A stretch of 64,000 nt of DNA from Methanococcus maripaludis (GCF_013760955.1 NZ_JACDUL010000001.1:314340-378339); one strand, 5' to 3'. Positions 27,746 through 37,078 are shown, counted from the first letter of the stretch. Numbers and translations: made by a program. The notes: generated by a model not told the origin, from the sequence alone.

Positions 27746-28563
27746 TTATTGCAGGCGCAGTACCGATAAAAGGACTGGAACTTATCAAAAGCCCGATCAA
27801 ATTAAATAAAAATACTGTTAACATAAACAATAAAGACCTGCCATTATCCATGGGAACCTGTGCCCTATTGGGTGCTGCTTTTAAAACATTGGAATATTTT
27901 GGAAAAGAAGATGAATTAACCTTTATTACTGCGGGAGACGTTGGAGAAGGAGACGGGAGTTTAAAAATCTACGAAGAATTACACGAAATTGATGACGACT
28001 TAACAATTATCCATTACATAAAACCAAAAATATCTGAAATTATAAAAGTTGACTTCTCAAAAAAAGTAATCGGTGACGCTGGCGGAATGTACGCTGGAAA
28101 AGCTGCAGGTATAGGGGATAAATTCCACATGTTCTTTCCAGATGTCGGGGAACTTGCATTTTTAGCAGATGAAAAATCTTCTCACCCTGCATATGTAAGG
28201 GGATTTATCTCAGAAATCGATGATAAAGAAATTCCAAAACTAATAAAAATGGCATATATCCAAAAAATGCCAAAAAATATGGTTGTAAAAGGAAGTAAAG
28301 ACCATATTGTAACTGAAGGAAATATTATCGATATTGTTGAATATCCAAAATTTGAAGCAATGGAGTGTATCGGGGGAACTGGAGATACATTAACAGGACT
28401 TGCTTCTTCATTAATTGCATGCGGATTTAAAAGTGAAAAAGCTGGAATACTTGGATGCAAACTCAATAGAAAATTAGGAGAACTTGTAAAACCAAGGCCA
28501 AATACTCAAATTTATGAAATCATTCAAAAAATACCTGATGCTTTAAAAGAATTCGATTTATAA
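27742..28563 (+). CDS. Ribokinase-fold protein related to NAD(P)H-hydrate dehydratase
   Basis: The C-terminal half shows the ribokinase/YjeF-C nucleotide-binding pattern. VIGDAGGMYAGKAAG is near 110, and the anion-hole motif CIGGTGDTLTGLASSLIACG is near residue 210-229. The N-terminal half (TAGDVGEGDGS) is less typical. YjeF-C enzymes dehydrate NAD(P)H hydrates, but this protein lacks the YjeF-N epimerase domain. Its place in the YedE/DUF3343 operon suggests another substrate. Four-base overlap with the previous gene. Confidence 0.65.
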   Translation: MIIAGAVPIKGLELIKSPIKLNKNTVNINNKDLPLSMGTCALLGAAFKTLEYFGKEDELTFITAGDVGEGDGSLKIYEELHEIDDDLTIIHYIKPKISEIIKVDFSKKVIGDAGGMYAGKAAGIGDKFHMFFPDVGELAFLADEKSSHPAYVRGFISEIDDKEIPKLIKMAYIQKMPKNMVVKGSKDHIVTEGNIIDIVEYPKFEAMECIGGTGDTLTGLASSLIACGFKSEKAGILGCKLNRKLGELVKPRPNTQIYEIIQKIPDALKEFDL

Positions 28564-28577
28564 AAAAAGTAAAAAAA

Positions 28578-28895
28578 TTAAATTTGTTTTGCAGCAATAT
28601 CCCCAACTATTGGGAATCTGTATCTTTCTCCTTGGTAAGCCTTTATCATTCCAACAATCCAGATTATTAATCCGATTAAACTTAAAAGATTGCTTAAAAT
28701 ACCTCCAACCATGGGGACATAACCAGAAATTATATTTAAAACAAATATTGCCCCGAATGCTATTGTGGACTGCATTGCATGGAATTTTACAAAACTGCTT
28801 TCTTTTTCAAGGAGTAATACAATTATTCCCGAAATAAAACCCAAAAGGTATGCCAAAACTGCCGTGTGTGTATCTTTAAGACCAAATAGTGCCAT
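28578..28895 (-). CDS. DUF4870-family small membrane protein
   Basis: 105 aa with three hydrophobic segments (about 13-30, 42-60, 65-86). The pattern VKFHAMQSTIAFG near 36-48, then YQGERYRFPIVGDIA at the C-terminus, is typical of DUF4870/Tic20-like proteins, whose function is unknown. SD AGAGGTAGATT. Convergent with the kinase gene, ending 14 bp away. Confidence 0.78.
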   Translation of the reverse strand: MALFGLKDTHTAVLAYLLGFISGIIVLLLEKESSFVKFHAMQSTIAFGAIFVLNIISGYVPMVGGILSNLLSLIGLIIWIVGMIKAYQGERYRFPIVGDIAAKQI

Positions 28896-28996
28896 AATCT
28901 ACCTCTACCATAGTTTAACATCTATATTATCTGTTTGCCGGGAGTAATTATTACTTTTGGTTTGAACTACATCAAAAATTAATATCAATAGAAAAG

Positions 28997-29006
28997 TTTA
29001 TATATG
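28997..29006 (+). promoter_or_regulatory. TATA box of tRNA-Ile
   Basis: TTTATATATG about 45 bp before the mature 5' end of the tRNA. This predicts a short 5' leader for RNase P removal. Confidence 0.5.
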
Positions 29007-29048
29007 AAAACACCTTATTTCATTTTGCTTCGAAAAGCATTGGAAATT

Positions 29049-29123
29049 AGGGCAGTGGCTCAGCCTGGTTAGAGTGCTCGGCTGATAACCGAGTGGCCCG
29101 GGGTTCGAATCCCCGCTGCCCTA
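29049..29123 (+). tRNA. tRNA-Ile (GAU)
   Basis: Complete cloverleaf. Acceptor stem AGGGCAG/CTGCCCT with discriminator A; D stem GCTC/GAGT; anticodon stem CTCGG/CCGAG with loop CTGATAA (anticodon GAT); 5-nt variable loop; T arm CGGGG-TTCGAAT-CCCCG. No CCA is encoded and there is no intron. It stands alone and is followed by a T-rich stretch. Confidence 0.97.
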
Positions 29124-29124
29124 C

Positions 29125-29170
29125 TTCTTTTTATTTTAGGAAAATTAATTTGTATATTTAAATATATAAG
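29125..29170 (+). repeat. Convergent-junction A+T-rich element, copy 1
   Basis: A T-rich run (29125-29138) followed by AATTAATTTGTATATTTAAA. The same arrangement occurs near 33421, 38157 and (inverted) 50564. Each copy lies between convergent genes. The T-run probably ends transcription of the tRNA; the role of the conserved core is unknown. Confidence 0.6.
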
Positions 29171-29183
29171 TAATTAAAAAAGG

Positions 29184-29774
29184 TTATTTATTAAATTTAG
29201 AAAGTTCCATCCTAAGTTTCAGGTTTTCGTTGAAGTTAACTATATCTCCGTGAGTTTTTTCGATTAAACTTCTTGAAACATCCTGTTTTCTTCTAAGTCC
29301 ATCAATTACATGGTAGTTATCAAATTCCATCAAAAAGTCGTAAATATTTTCCATATATTCAAAATAAAGTTCTGCTTTTGTTTTTTCATCTTTTCGAATC
29401 GATTCAAGAATTATTCTTCTAAGTTCACCGATAACGTCGCACAATCCCAAAATATAGTTTTCTTCTAAGATGTTTTCAAAATCAGAAAACCCCAAAATTT
29501 TGTTTTCGAAAATTATCGAATGGTAAACTCTTGCTTCAACATACTCCTGTTCTGGAGTTCCCCGATATTTTTGGAATTCAAAGTGATCTTCTGAAAAGTT
29601 TTTTAATTCTTTTAATTTTTCTTCGATATCTGAAAAATCCACCATTTCCCCTTTCTGTATTCTTCTAATAATCAGTCCAGAATCTTTTACAATTTCCCTT
29701 GAAATCTTCAAAATTTTTTCCCGCGTATTATTCTTTTTTTCGAAGAATTCTATTAAATAAGAACTATTTTTCAC
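29184..29774 (-). CDS. Translin-family protein
   Basis: All-helical protein of 196 aa of the archaeal translin/TRAX branch. Family signatures are GTPEQEYVEARVY (about 72-84), NYILGLCDVIGELRR (about 105-119) and GLRRKQDVSRSLIEKTHGD near 158-176. Translins bind single-stranded nucleic acid, and archaeal TRAX-like members can be RNases. GTG start at 29774, with GGTG-ATTAT spacing. It stands alone upstream of the ribosomal operon but on the other strand. Confidence 0.82.
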   Translation of the reverse strand: MKNSSYLIEFFEKKNNTREKILKISREIVKDSGLIIRRIQKGEMVDFSDIEEKLKELKNFSEDHFEFQKYRGTPEQEYVEARVYHSIIFENKILGFSDFENILEENYILGLCDVIGELRRIILESIRKDEKTKAELYFEYMENIYDFLMEFDNYHVIDGLRRKQDVSRSLIEKTHGDIVNFNENLKLRMELSKFNK

Positions 29775-29865
29775 ATAATCACCCTTTTTTATTAACCAAA
29801 TACAATAATAACTAAAAATATTTCTTTTTTAAAATAAATACTGATTTAGTCAGTTGTGGAGTTAA

Positions 29866-29877
29866 CTATATATATTG
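29866..29877 (+). promoter_or_regulatory. TATA box of the L3 ribosomal operon
   Basis: ACTATATATATT, about 170 bp before the L3 start. Transcription would begin near 29895, leaving a leader of about 140-150 nt, which is long for this genome. Confidence 0.55.
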
Positions 29878-29887
29878 TAATGATTAA

Positions 29888-29970
29888 TGTTTGTAGGCAA
29901 CTATGTGGAAGACCTGAAAAGGCGTAAGCCATTAATAGGTTGCTTTGTTTTTAAAAAAACTTAACAAACA
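29888..29970 (+). promoter_or_regulatory. Structured leader of the L3 operon
   Basis: GCAACTAT (29897-29904) pairs with ATAGGTTGC (29935-29943) with one bulged G. Inside lies a GGC-GTAA-GCC hairpin with a GNRA loop (29921-29930). Outside, TGTTTGT (29888-29894) can pair with ACAAACA (29964-29970) if the transcript reaches that far. The fold resembles autogenous control sites of ribosomal operons only in general form; I do not recognise a known family. Confidence 0.45.
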
Positions 29971-30041
29971 CTTCAAAAAACGACTAGTTCTACGCGAATA
30001 AAACACGGGAATTCTAGTTAACTATCATAGGAGGTTATACT

Positions 30042-31046
30042 ATGGGTATGAAAAAAAGCAGACCTCGTAGAGGTTCCCTAGCATTTAGCCCAAGAAAAAG
30101 AGCTAAGAAATTAGTTCCTAAAATCAGATCATGGCCTGCAGATAAAAAAGTAGGGCTCCAAGCATTCCCTGTATACAAAGCAGGAACAACACATGCTTTA
30201 TTGATCGAAAATAACCCAAAAAGTCCAAACAATGGTCAGGAAGTATTTACACCTGTAACCGTATTAGAAACACCGGACGTTACCGTAGCAGGAATCAGAC
30301 TCTACGAAAAAACAACCAAAGGGTTAAAAGCATTAACTGAAGTATGGGCTGAACAGTTAGACAACGACTTAGGAAGAAAATTAACTTTAGTTAAGAAAGA
30401 AGAGAAAAAAACTGCTGATGCTTTAGACGCAGTTTTAGAAAAAGCTACAGAAGTAAGAGTTATTGTTCACACAAACCCAAAAACTACAGGAATACCAAAG
30501 AAAAAACCTGAAGTTGTTGAAATCAGAATTGGTGGATCATCAGTTGCTGAAAGATTAGCTTACGCTAAAGAAATCTTAGGCAAAACACTCGCAATTAGCG
30601 ATGTATTTGAAGCTGGAGAAATTATCGATACTTTAGCAATTACTAAAGGTAAAGGATTCCAAGGATCAGTTAAAAGATGGGGAATCAAAGTTCAATTTGG
30701 AAAACACCAAAGAAAAGGTGTTGGTAGACACACAGGTTCAATCGGTCCATGGAGACCAAGAAGAGTTATGTGGACTGTACCATTACCTGGTCAGATGGGT
30801 TTCCACCAAAGAACTGAATACAACAAAAGAATCTTAAAATTAGGCAGCGAAGGCGCTGAAATTACACCTAAAGGCGGATTCTTAAACTACGGTGCTGTTA
30901 AAAACGGCTACGTTGTAGTTAAGGGAACTGTTCAAGGTCCTGCAAAAAGATTAGTAGTTTTAAGAGGATCTGTAAGAGCTGCTGAAGACAAATTCGGCTT
31001 ACCAGAAGTTGCTTACATCAGTACAGAATCCAAACAAGGAAACTAA
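30042..31046 (+). CDS. rpl3: Ribosomal protein L3 (uL3)
   Basis: Large-subunit protein near the peptidyl transferase centre. The archaeal/eukaryotic-type start [20 protein letters not shown] is followed by [14 protein letters not shown] (about 204-217) and the 23S-binding tip [13 protein letters not shown] around 230-242. Length 334 aa is typical for archaea. First gene of the operon, with perfect SD AGGAGGTTATACT. Codon use is that of a highly expressed gene. Confidence 0.98.
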   Translation: MGMKKSRPRRGSLAFSPRKRAKKLVPKIRSWPADKKVGLQAFPVYKAGTTHALLIENNPKSPNNGQEVFTPVTVLETPDVTVAGIRLYEKTTKGLKALTEVWAEQLDNDLGRKLTLVKKEEKKTADALDAVLEKATEVRVIVHTNPKTTGIPKKKPEVVEIRIGGSSVAERLAYAKEILGKTLAISDVFEAGEIIDTLAITKGKGFQGSVKRWGIKVQFGKHQRKGVGRHTGSIGPWRPRRVMWTVPLPGQMGFHQRTEYNKRILKLGSEGAEITPKGGFLNYGAVKNGYVVVKGTVQGPAKRLVVLRGSVRAAEDKFGLPEVAYISTESKQGN

Positions 31047-31076
31047 TTACTCAAAAACACGAGCAGGTGTTAACTT

Positions 31077-31835
31077 ATGAATGTTAAAGTTTACAATTTA
31101 GATGGTTCTGAAAAGGGAGATATCGAATTACCCGCTGTATTTGAAACTGAATACAGACCAGATTTAATCAAAAGGGCAGTAATCTCATCATTAACCGCAA
31201 AATTACAACCAAAAGGTTGCGATGCATTTGCAGGTTACAGAACTTCAGCAAAATCAATCGGAAAAGGACACGGTAAAGCTAGAGTTAGAAGAACCGCACA
31301 AGGTGCTGGTGCATTCGTTCCTCAAGCAGTTGGTGGAAGAAGAGCTCACCCTCCAAAAGTTGAAAAAATCTTATTCGAAAGAATAAACAGAAAAGAAAAA
31401 TTAAAAGCATTAGCAAGCGCTATTGCTGCTTCAGCAATTCCAGAAATTGTTTCAGCAAGAGGCCACAAAATCGAAGGTGTTCCTTCATTACCTTTAGTTG
31501 TTAACGCAGACTTTGAAAGCCTTGCTAAAACAAAAGAAGTTTTAGAGGTTTTTAAAACTTTAAAATTAGATGCTGATTTAGCAAGAGCTAAAGACGGTAT
31601 TAAAATTAAAGCTGGAAGAGCTAAATTAAGAGGCAGAAAATACAAAAAACCAAAAAGTGTTTTGGTTGTTGTAGGCGATGCATGTGAAGCAATTGCTGCA
31701 TCAAGAAATCTCGCAGGTGTAGATGTAATTACAGCTAATGACTTAAGCGCAATACACATTGCACCAGGAACAATGGCTGGAAGATTAACACTCTGGACTG
31801 AAAATGCCATTGAAAAAATAAACGGAAGATTTTAA
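31077..31835 (+). CDS. rpl4: Ribosomal protein L4 (uL4)
   Basis: 252 aa, archaeal L4. The exit-tunnel loop region includes [17 protein letters not shown] near residue 63-79 and [12 protein letters not shown] near 87-98. SD GGTG, then TTAACTT, then ATG. In bacteria L4 represses its own operon by binding the leader mRNA. Whether archaeal L4 does so at the structured leader here is untested. Confidence 0.98.
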   Translation: MNVKVYNLDGSEKGDIELPAVFETEYRPDLIKRAVISSLTAKLQPKGCDAFAGYRTSAKSIGKGHGKARVRRTAQGAGAFVPQAVGGRRAHPPKVEKILFERINRKEKLKALASAIAASAIPEIVSARGHKIEGVPSLPLVVNADFESLAKTKEVLEVFKTLKLDADLARAKDGIKIKAGRAKLRGRKYKKPKSVLVVVGDACEAIAASRNLAGVDVITANDLSAIHIAPGTMAGRLTLWTENAIEKINGRF

Positions 31836-31856
31836 GCTCAATACGAGGTGAATGGC

Positions 31857-32117
31857 ATGGATGCCTTTGATGTTATAAAAACACCAATCGTTAGTGAAAA
31901 AACAATGAAACTCATTGAAGAAGAAAACAGATTGGTATTTTACGTTGAAAGAAAAGCAACAAAAGCAGACATTAGAGCAGCAATCAAAGAATTGTTCGAT
32001 GCTGAAGTTGCAGATATAAACACAAGCATTACTCCAAAAGGAAAGAAAAAAGCATACATTACGTTGAAATCTGAATACAACGCTGGAGAAGTAGCTGCAA
32101 GTTTAGGAATCTACTAA
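31857..32117 (+). CDS. rpl23: Ribosomal protein L23 (uL23)
   Basis: 86 aa, beginning MDAFDVIKTPIVSEKTMKL. It has the archaeal core KADIRAAIKELFDAEVADIN and lies at the tunnel exit, where SRP docks. The in-frame GTG at 31848 belongs to the SD GAGGTG, so ATG 31857 is the start. Confidence 0.97.
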   Translation: MDAFDVIKTPIVSEKTMKLIEEENRLVFYVERKATKADIRAAIKELFDAEVADINTSITPKGKKKAYITLKSEYNAGEVAASLGIY

Positions 32118-32157
32118 TTCGATTTAAGAAAACACTATTAAATAATATGGTGATATA

Positions 32158-32880
32158 ATGGGTAAAAGACTGATTTCCCAGAATAGAGGACGAGGGACTC
32201 CAAAATACAGATCCCCAACTCATAAAAGAAAAGGTGCAGTTAAATACAGAAGTTACGACGAAATGGAAAAGGACGGAAAAATCCTCGGAACCGTTGTTGA
32301 TATCTTACACGACCCAGGAAGATCTGCACCAGTAGCAAAAGTAAGATTTGCTAACGATGAAGAAAGATTAGTATTAATTCCAGAAGGAATTCAGGTTGGA
32401 GAAGAGATTGAATGCGGTATCAGCGCAGAAATCAAACCGGGAAACGTTTTACCACTTGGTGAAATCCCAGAAGGTATTCCAGTATACAACATTGAAACCA
32501 TCCCTGGAGATGGCGGTAAATTAGTAAGATCTGGCGGATGCTACGCACACGTTGTTTCACACGATGTTGGAAAAACAATCGTAAAATTACCTTCAGGCTT
32601 TTCAAAAGTTCTAAACCCTGCATGTAGGGCAACAGTTGGTGTTGTTGCAGGTGGTGGAAGAAAAGAAAAACCATTTGTTAAAGCAGGTAAAAAACACCAT
32701 TCATTAAGCGCTAAAGCTATTGCATGGCCAAAAGTTAGAGGTGTTGCAATGAACGCTGTAGATCACCCTTACGGTGGTGGAAGACACCAGCACTTAGGAA
32801 AACCATCAAGCGTTTCAAGACATACCTCCCCAGGTAGAAAAGTAGGACATATCGCTTCAAGAAGAACCGGTAGGAAATAA
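32158..32880 (+). CDS. rpl2: Ribosomal protein L2 (uL2)
   Basis: 240 aa; begins MGKRLISQNRGRGTPKYRSPTHKRKGAVKYR in outline and has the C-terminal peptidyl-transferase-centre segment RGVAMNAVDHPYGGGRHQH, with the conserved histidine of L2. SD GGTG-ATATA-ATG. Archaeal type, without the bacterial N-terminal extension. Confidence 0.98.
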   Translation: MGKRLISQNRGRGTPKYRSPTHKRKGAVKYRSYDEMEKDGKILGTVVDILHDPGRSAPVAKVRFANDEERLVLIPEGIQVGEEIECGISAEIKPGNVLPLGEIPEGIPVYNIETIPGDGGKLVRSGGCYAHVVSHDVGKTIVKLPSGFSKVLNPACRATVGVVAGGGRKEKPFVKAGKKHHSLSAKAIAWPKVRGVAMNAVDHPYGGGRHQHLGKPSSVSRHTSPGRKVGHIASRRTGRK

Positions 32881-32918
32881 TAACTTAAGCTATCTCTTTA
32901 AATTTTAAAGGTGAAAAC

Positions 32919-33404
32919 ATGGCCAGACAAAAAAAATATAGTGGCAAAGGTGGCGCAAGAAAGAAGAATAAACAAAAACAAAGTGTAGCACCAAGAAGAA
33001 GAGTAGAATTCAAATACAAAGGTTTCACTTTGGAAGAACTTCAAGAAATGCCTATCAAAAAATTCATGGAAATTGTTCCTTCAAGACAGAGAAGAACAAT
33101 GCTCAGAGGAATTACCCCTAACCAAAGAAAATTGGTTATGAAAATTAAAAAAGCTAGAAGATTAACAAACAGAGGCAAAGAGCCTAGAGTGATAAGAACA
33201 CACTGTAGAGACTTCGTTATAACCCCTGAAATGATTGGGTTAACCTTTGGTATCTACAACGGTAAAGAATTCAAAGAAATTAAATTAGTTGAAGAAACCG
33301 TTGGAAGATTCTTAGGAGAAATGGCTCCAACGAGATCAGTTGTTCAGCACGGTTCACCTGGTATGGGTGCAACAAGAGGTTCAATGTTCGTTCCAATTAA
33401 ATAA
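32919..33404 (+). CDS. rps19: Ribosomal protein S19 (uS19)
   Basis: 161 aa; the C-terminal core ITPEMIGLTFGIYNGKEF (about 107-124) and PTRSVVQHGSPGMGATRG (about 137-154) match archaeal/eukaryotic S19/S15e. A basic N-terminal extension is rich in Lys and Arg. Last gene of this operon: L22, S3 and L29, which follow S19 in many archaea, are absent. SD AAAGGTGAAAAC. Confidence 0.97.
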   Translation: MARQKKYSGKGGARKKNKQKQSVAPRRRVEFKYKGFTLEELQEMPIKKFMEIVPSRQRRTMLRGITPNQRKLVMKIKKARRLTNRGKEPRVIRTHCRDFVITPEMIGLTFGIYNGKEFKEIKLVEETVGRFLGEMAPTRSVVQHGSPGMGATRGSMFVPIK

Positions 33405-33420
33405 TTGGAATTTAAAATCT

Positions 33421-33466
33421 CTTTTTTTATTTTTGGAAAAATTAATTTGTATATTTAAATTAATAG
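33421..33466 (+). repeat. Convergent-junction A+T-rich element, copy 2
   Basis: CTTTTTTTATTTTTGG followed by AAATTAATTTGTATATTTAA, matching copies 1 and 3 almost base for base. It lies between S19 and the convergent fumarase gene. The leading T-run is probably the terminator of the ribosomal operon. Confidence 0.6.
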
Positions 33467-33489
33467 AATTAATATTTGTTTTAAAAAAA

Positions 33490-34065
33490 TTATAAGTTTT
33501 TGAGAATGTTTTCTAAATTTTTATCGACTTCTTTGTTAACTTCACTATAGATACTGTTTCCATGAGCATCCATTGCAACAATTAATGGTCCAAAATTTTC
33601 AACACTTAGCTCCCAGAACGCTTCGGGCATTCCAAGTTCAAGATGATAAACGTTTTTCACTTCCTTAATCGAATCTGCCAAAAGTGCTGCACATCCCCCC
33701 GGTGCTGCAAGATAAACTATACCCAATTCTTCAAAAGTTTTCAAAAGCTTATCATCCATACCGCCTTTTCCAACAATTGCAGATATATTTGTAATTCTTA
33801 TGAAGTTTTCTTCGAGTCCATTCATACGAGCAGATGTTGTCGGCCCAATTGCAACACATGTCCATTTGCCATTATCATCTTTTTTCATTATCGGACCTGC
33901 ATGATAAATTACCCCATTTTCAAGATTTATCGGGGGTTTTTTTTCGTCTATTGTTGTTATGTGGGCTTCATCTCTTCCAGTACAGATATCGCCGCTTAAA
34001 TATACGATATCCCCAACTTTAAGTTTTTTAACGTCTTCCTTTGAAATAGGTGTTTTTAATTGCAC
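33490..34065 (-). CDS. Fumarate hydratase class I, beta subunit
   Basis: C-terminal subunit of the two-part [4Fe-4S] fumarase, interconverting fumarate and malate in the partial reductive citric acid cycle. GDIVYLSGDICTGRDEAH near residue 17-34 and GPTTSARMN near 74-82 are family motifs. GKGGMDDK (about 98-105) is also conserved. The 191 aa correspond to the C-terminal third of bacterial class I fumarase. GTG start at 34065 (GGTG, then ATAAC). The alpha subunit, which carries the cluster cysteines, is not in the window. Confidence 0.9.
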   Translation of the reverse strand: MQLKTPISKEDVKKLKVGDIVYLSGDICTGRDEAHITTIDEKKPPINLENGVIYHAGPIMKKDDNGKWTCVAIGPTTSARMNGLEENFIRITNISAIVGKGGMDDKLLKTFEELGIVYLAAPGGCAALLADSIKEVKNVYHLELGMPEAFWELSVENFGPLIVAMDAHGNSIYSEVNKEVDKNLENILKNL

Positions 34066-34144
34066 GTTATCACCAGAATAAAAACTAATTAATAGATAGA
34101 ATGCTTTTATTATATATTAATAGATAAAGCGGGGAGAGATAATC

Positions 34145-34951
34145 ATGAAATATGGAATATCATCTTTAGTGTTTTTACCTGAAACTCTGCAGTCGTCAAT
34201 GGAAAAAGTTGCGACAAACTCCTTTGACTGCTGGGAAATCGTTTCTGAAGGAAGTCATCAATTAAATCCTAAAAATATAAAATATTTACGAAATTTAAGA
34301 GAAGAATACGATGTTGATTTAGTAATTCACGCACCGTTTTCAGATTTAAATCCTGCATCAATGAATAGAGACGTCAGAAACCTAACAACAAACAGCATTA
34401 TCGAAGCAATTGAGGGTGCTTTTGAACTCGATGCAAATGTTGTTACGGTTCACCCAGGATATTTACCGCCACTATGGTCTGACTATACAAAAGAGATTTT
34501 GGATAACAATTTTTCTTCTTTAAATGATATAGTAGAAATGGCAGAAGACTACGAAGTAATGATTGGACTAGAAAACATGCCAAATTACCCCGGTGTTTTA
34601 GGTGTTACGATTGAATCTTTAAAAGACATTATAAAAGATATTAATTCAAAGTATCTTGGAATTACCTTTGATATTGGTCACGCAAATACTGCAACTGAAA
34701 ATCCTGAAACTTTTGTAAAAGAACTTAACAAAATAGGTAAAGGAATTGTTCACTGCCATATTCACGATAATATGGGAACTGAAGACGAACACGCATTAAT
34801 TGGTGCTGGAAACATTGACTTTTTAAAAATTTTGAATGAATTAAAAGATATTAACTACGATAATGTTTTATCTTTTGAATCTAAAAGTATACGAGATGCA
34901 GTAGGCGGTAGAGAAACGATAAAAAAATATCTATCGATGCTTGAAGAATAA
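34145..34951 (+). CDS. Xylose-isomerase-like TIM-barrel protein (AP endonuclease 2 family)
   Basis: Sugar phosphate isomerase/epimerase or endonuclease IV-like barrel, 268 aa. Metal-site residues are visible in LVIHAPFSDLNP (about 59-70), VTVHPGYLPP (about 99-108), IGLENMPN (about 141-148), ITFDIGHANT (about 177-186) and VHCHIHDN (about 200-207). It could be a DNA-repair enzyme or a sugar isomerase; the sequence alone does not decide. 15 nt before npdG in the same direction, so probably one operon. Confidence 0.72.
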   Translation: MKYGISSLVFLPETLQSSMEKVATNSFDCWEIVSEGSHQLNPKNIKYLRNLREEYDVDLVIHAPFSDLNPASMNRDVRNLTTNSIIEAIEGAFELDANVVTVHPGYLPPLWSDYTKEILDNNFSSLNDIVEMAEDYEVMIGLENMPNYPGVLGVTIESLKDIIKDINSKYLGITFDIGHANTATENPETFVKELNKIGKGIVHCHIHDNMGTEDEHALIGAGNIDFLKILNELKDINYDNVLSFESKSIRDAVGGRETIKKYLSMLEE

Positions 34952-34972
34952 AATAAATTAAAAGGTGTGATT

Positions 34973-35644
34973 ATGAAGATTGCGATACTTGGTGGAACAG
35001 GAGATCAGGGATTTGGACTTGGACTTAGATTTTCAAAAAATCATGAAATATTAATCGGATCGAGAAAAGCAGAAAAAGCCGTTGAAGCTTCCGAGAATGC
35101 TTTGAAAATAATTTCAGATAAAGGATATTCTGCAAATATTAAAGGAATGACCAATATTGAAGCTTCAAAATTGGCTGATGTAGTTATTGTATCTTTACCT
35201 TTTGAATACACAATTTCCACATTAAAAGAATTAAAAGAAGTATTGAAAGGAAAAATAGTTGTATCAATCGGGGTTCCACTTGCAACTGCAATTGGGGACA
35301 AACCAACAAGAGTTATTACATGCCCCCAAGGTTCAGTTGCAGAATTAATTCAAGAAATACTTCCAGAATCAAAAGTTGTCAGCGGATTTCAAAATATCTG
35401 CTCAAAATGTTTAGAAGATTTGGACTGCGAAGTGAATTGCGATGTTTTGATTGCAGGAAATGACAATGATGCTAAAAAAGTGATTGTTGACCTTGCAAGC
35501 GAAATTCCCGGAGTTAGGGGAATTGATGCGGGAAAATTAGAAATTTCAAAATTTATAGAACAAATTACCCCGCTATTGATACAGTTAAATATAAAATACA
35601 AATTAAAAGGTGCAGGAATCCACATTACTGGATTAAACATTTAA
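34973..35644 (+). CDS. npdG: F420H2:NADP oxidoreductase
   Basis: Transfers hydride between reduced coenzyme F420 and NADP, supplying NADPH for biosynthesis. The N-terminal dinucleotide motif ILGGTGDQGFGLGLRF (about 4-19) is diagnostic for Fno. GSRKAEKA (about 29) is the NADP phosphate site, and VVSGFQNICSKCL (about 129) is also conserved. 223 aa. ATG 34973 follows AAAGGTGTGATT; the in-frame GTG at 34967 is part of the SD. Confidence 0.93.
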   Translation: MKIAILGGTGDQGFGLGLRFSKNHEILIGSRKAEKAVEASENALKIISDKGYSANIKGMTNIEASKLADVVIVSLPFEYTISTLKELKEVLKGKIVVSIGVPLATAIGDKPTRVITCPQGSVAELIQEILPESKVVSGFQNICSKCLEDLDCEVNCDVLIAGNDNDAKKVIVDLASEIPGVRGIDAGKLEISKFIEQITPLLIQLNIKYKLKGAGIHITGLNI

Positions 35645-35725
35645 TATCGAATTACTACCCCTTTTTTTTAAAAAATAAAATTATTATACACAATATTGGT
35701 TAAAAAAGTAATAATTGTTTTTAAG

Positions 35726-37078
35726 TTAATCTTTATACATTAACTGCCTCATGATCTGGCCCATCTGTCCACCCATTTTTGGCATTTTTCCGCGCTTCAA
35801 ATTTCCAAACGCATTTTTTGTAGTTGAATAGTATTTTAAAAGATCCTTTATTTCTTCCTGTTTTACCCCTGCACCTTTTGCAATTCTCTGGAGCCTTGAA
35901 GCTTTTATGAGTTCAGGATTCTCTTTTTCTTCCATTGTCATTGAGTCCATCATAATTTTGTATCTTTTCAGCTTGTCCTCAGTTAACTGTGCAGCTTCTT
36001 TTGGAAGGTTTCCGCCCATTCCAGGAATCATGCTTAAAATCTGTTTCATTGGGCCCATTTTTGATATCGTTTCAAGCTGTGCGTAAAGCTCGATTAATGT
36101 AAATTTACCTTTTAAGATAGAATCAATACTTTCTTCCGTTGATTCGTCCATTATATCTTCAGTTTTTTCTAAAAGGGAATCTAAGTCCCCCATTCCAAGA
36201 ATTCTGGAGATAAATTTTTTAGGGTCGAACTGTTCTAAATTGTCGACTCCTTCACCAGTTCCGATAAATTTAATTGGGGCATTGATCTCTGCAACAGCAC
36301 TCAATGCACCACCACCTTTTGCAGAACCATCTAATTTTGTAACAAGAATACTTCCAATTTCTGAAACTGATTCTTTGAATGCTTTTGCTTGATTTTTAGC
36401 CTGCTGACCCAAAGTTCCGTCAATCACCAAGATTATTTCAGTTGGATTGGTTAAATCTTTCATTTCCCTCATTTCAGCTAAAAGACCTTCTTCTTCCTTG
36501 TGCCTACCTGCTGTATCGATGATTATAACATCTACTTTTTTCAGTTTTTCCATTCCCTCTTTAGTAATCTCTACCGGAGTTTTTGTTCTTGTTTCGTCAC
36601 CAAATAGTGGAACATTTATTTTTTCAGATAGCTGTTTTAACTGCTGGTATGCTGCAGGCCTGTAAACGTCCGCTGCAATTAATCCTGGCCTTAAACCTTT
36701 TTTCTGGATATATCTTGCAAGTTTTGCAGCACTCGTTGTTTTACCGCTTCCTTGAATACCAATAAGTAAAATTACAGATTTTTTTGAAGGGTCGAGTTCT
36801 AATTTTTGAGTAGTTTCTCCAAGTAAGTTAACAAGTTCATCGTAAACAATTTTTACAATGTGTTCTTTTTTTGAGAGTCCTTTTGGAGGTGCTTCTTCGA
36901 TAGCTTTTCTCTCAATTTCTTTACTCATGTTAAATACTAATTTCACGTTAACATCGGACTGGATTAAAGCCTTTTGAATATCTTTAATTACTTCTTTTAC
37001 GAGTTTTTTATCGACAAAAGTAGCGTTCTTAATTTTGTTTAGTGCTTCAGAGAGGTTCTGGCCTAATTTATCAAGCAT
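35726..37078 (-). CDS. srp54: Signal recognition particle 54 kDa protein
   Basis: SRP GTPase that targets membrane and secreted proteins. The N domain spans 1-88. The G domain (about 89-290) contains [24 protein letters not shown] and [11 protein letters not shown]. The methionine-rich M domain (about 300-450) binds signal sequences and SRP RNA, and ends with [13 protein letters not shown]. Length 450 aa is normal. SD GGTG-AAAAT-ATG. The ubiX gene lies 26 bp upstream in the same direction. Confidence 0.97.
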
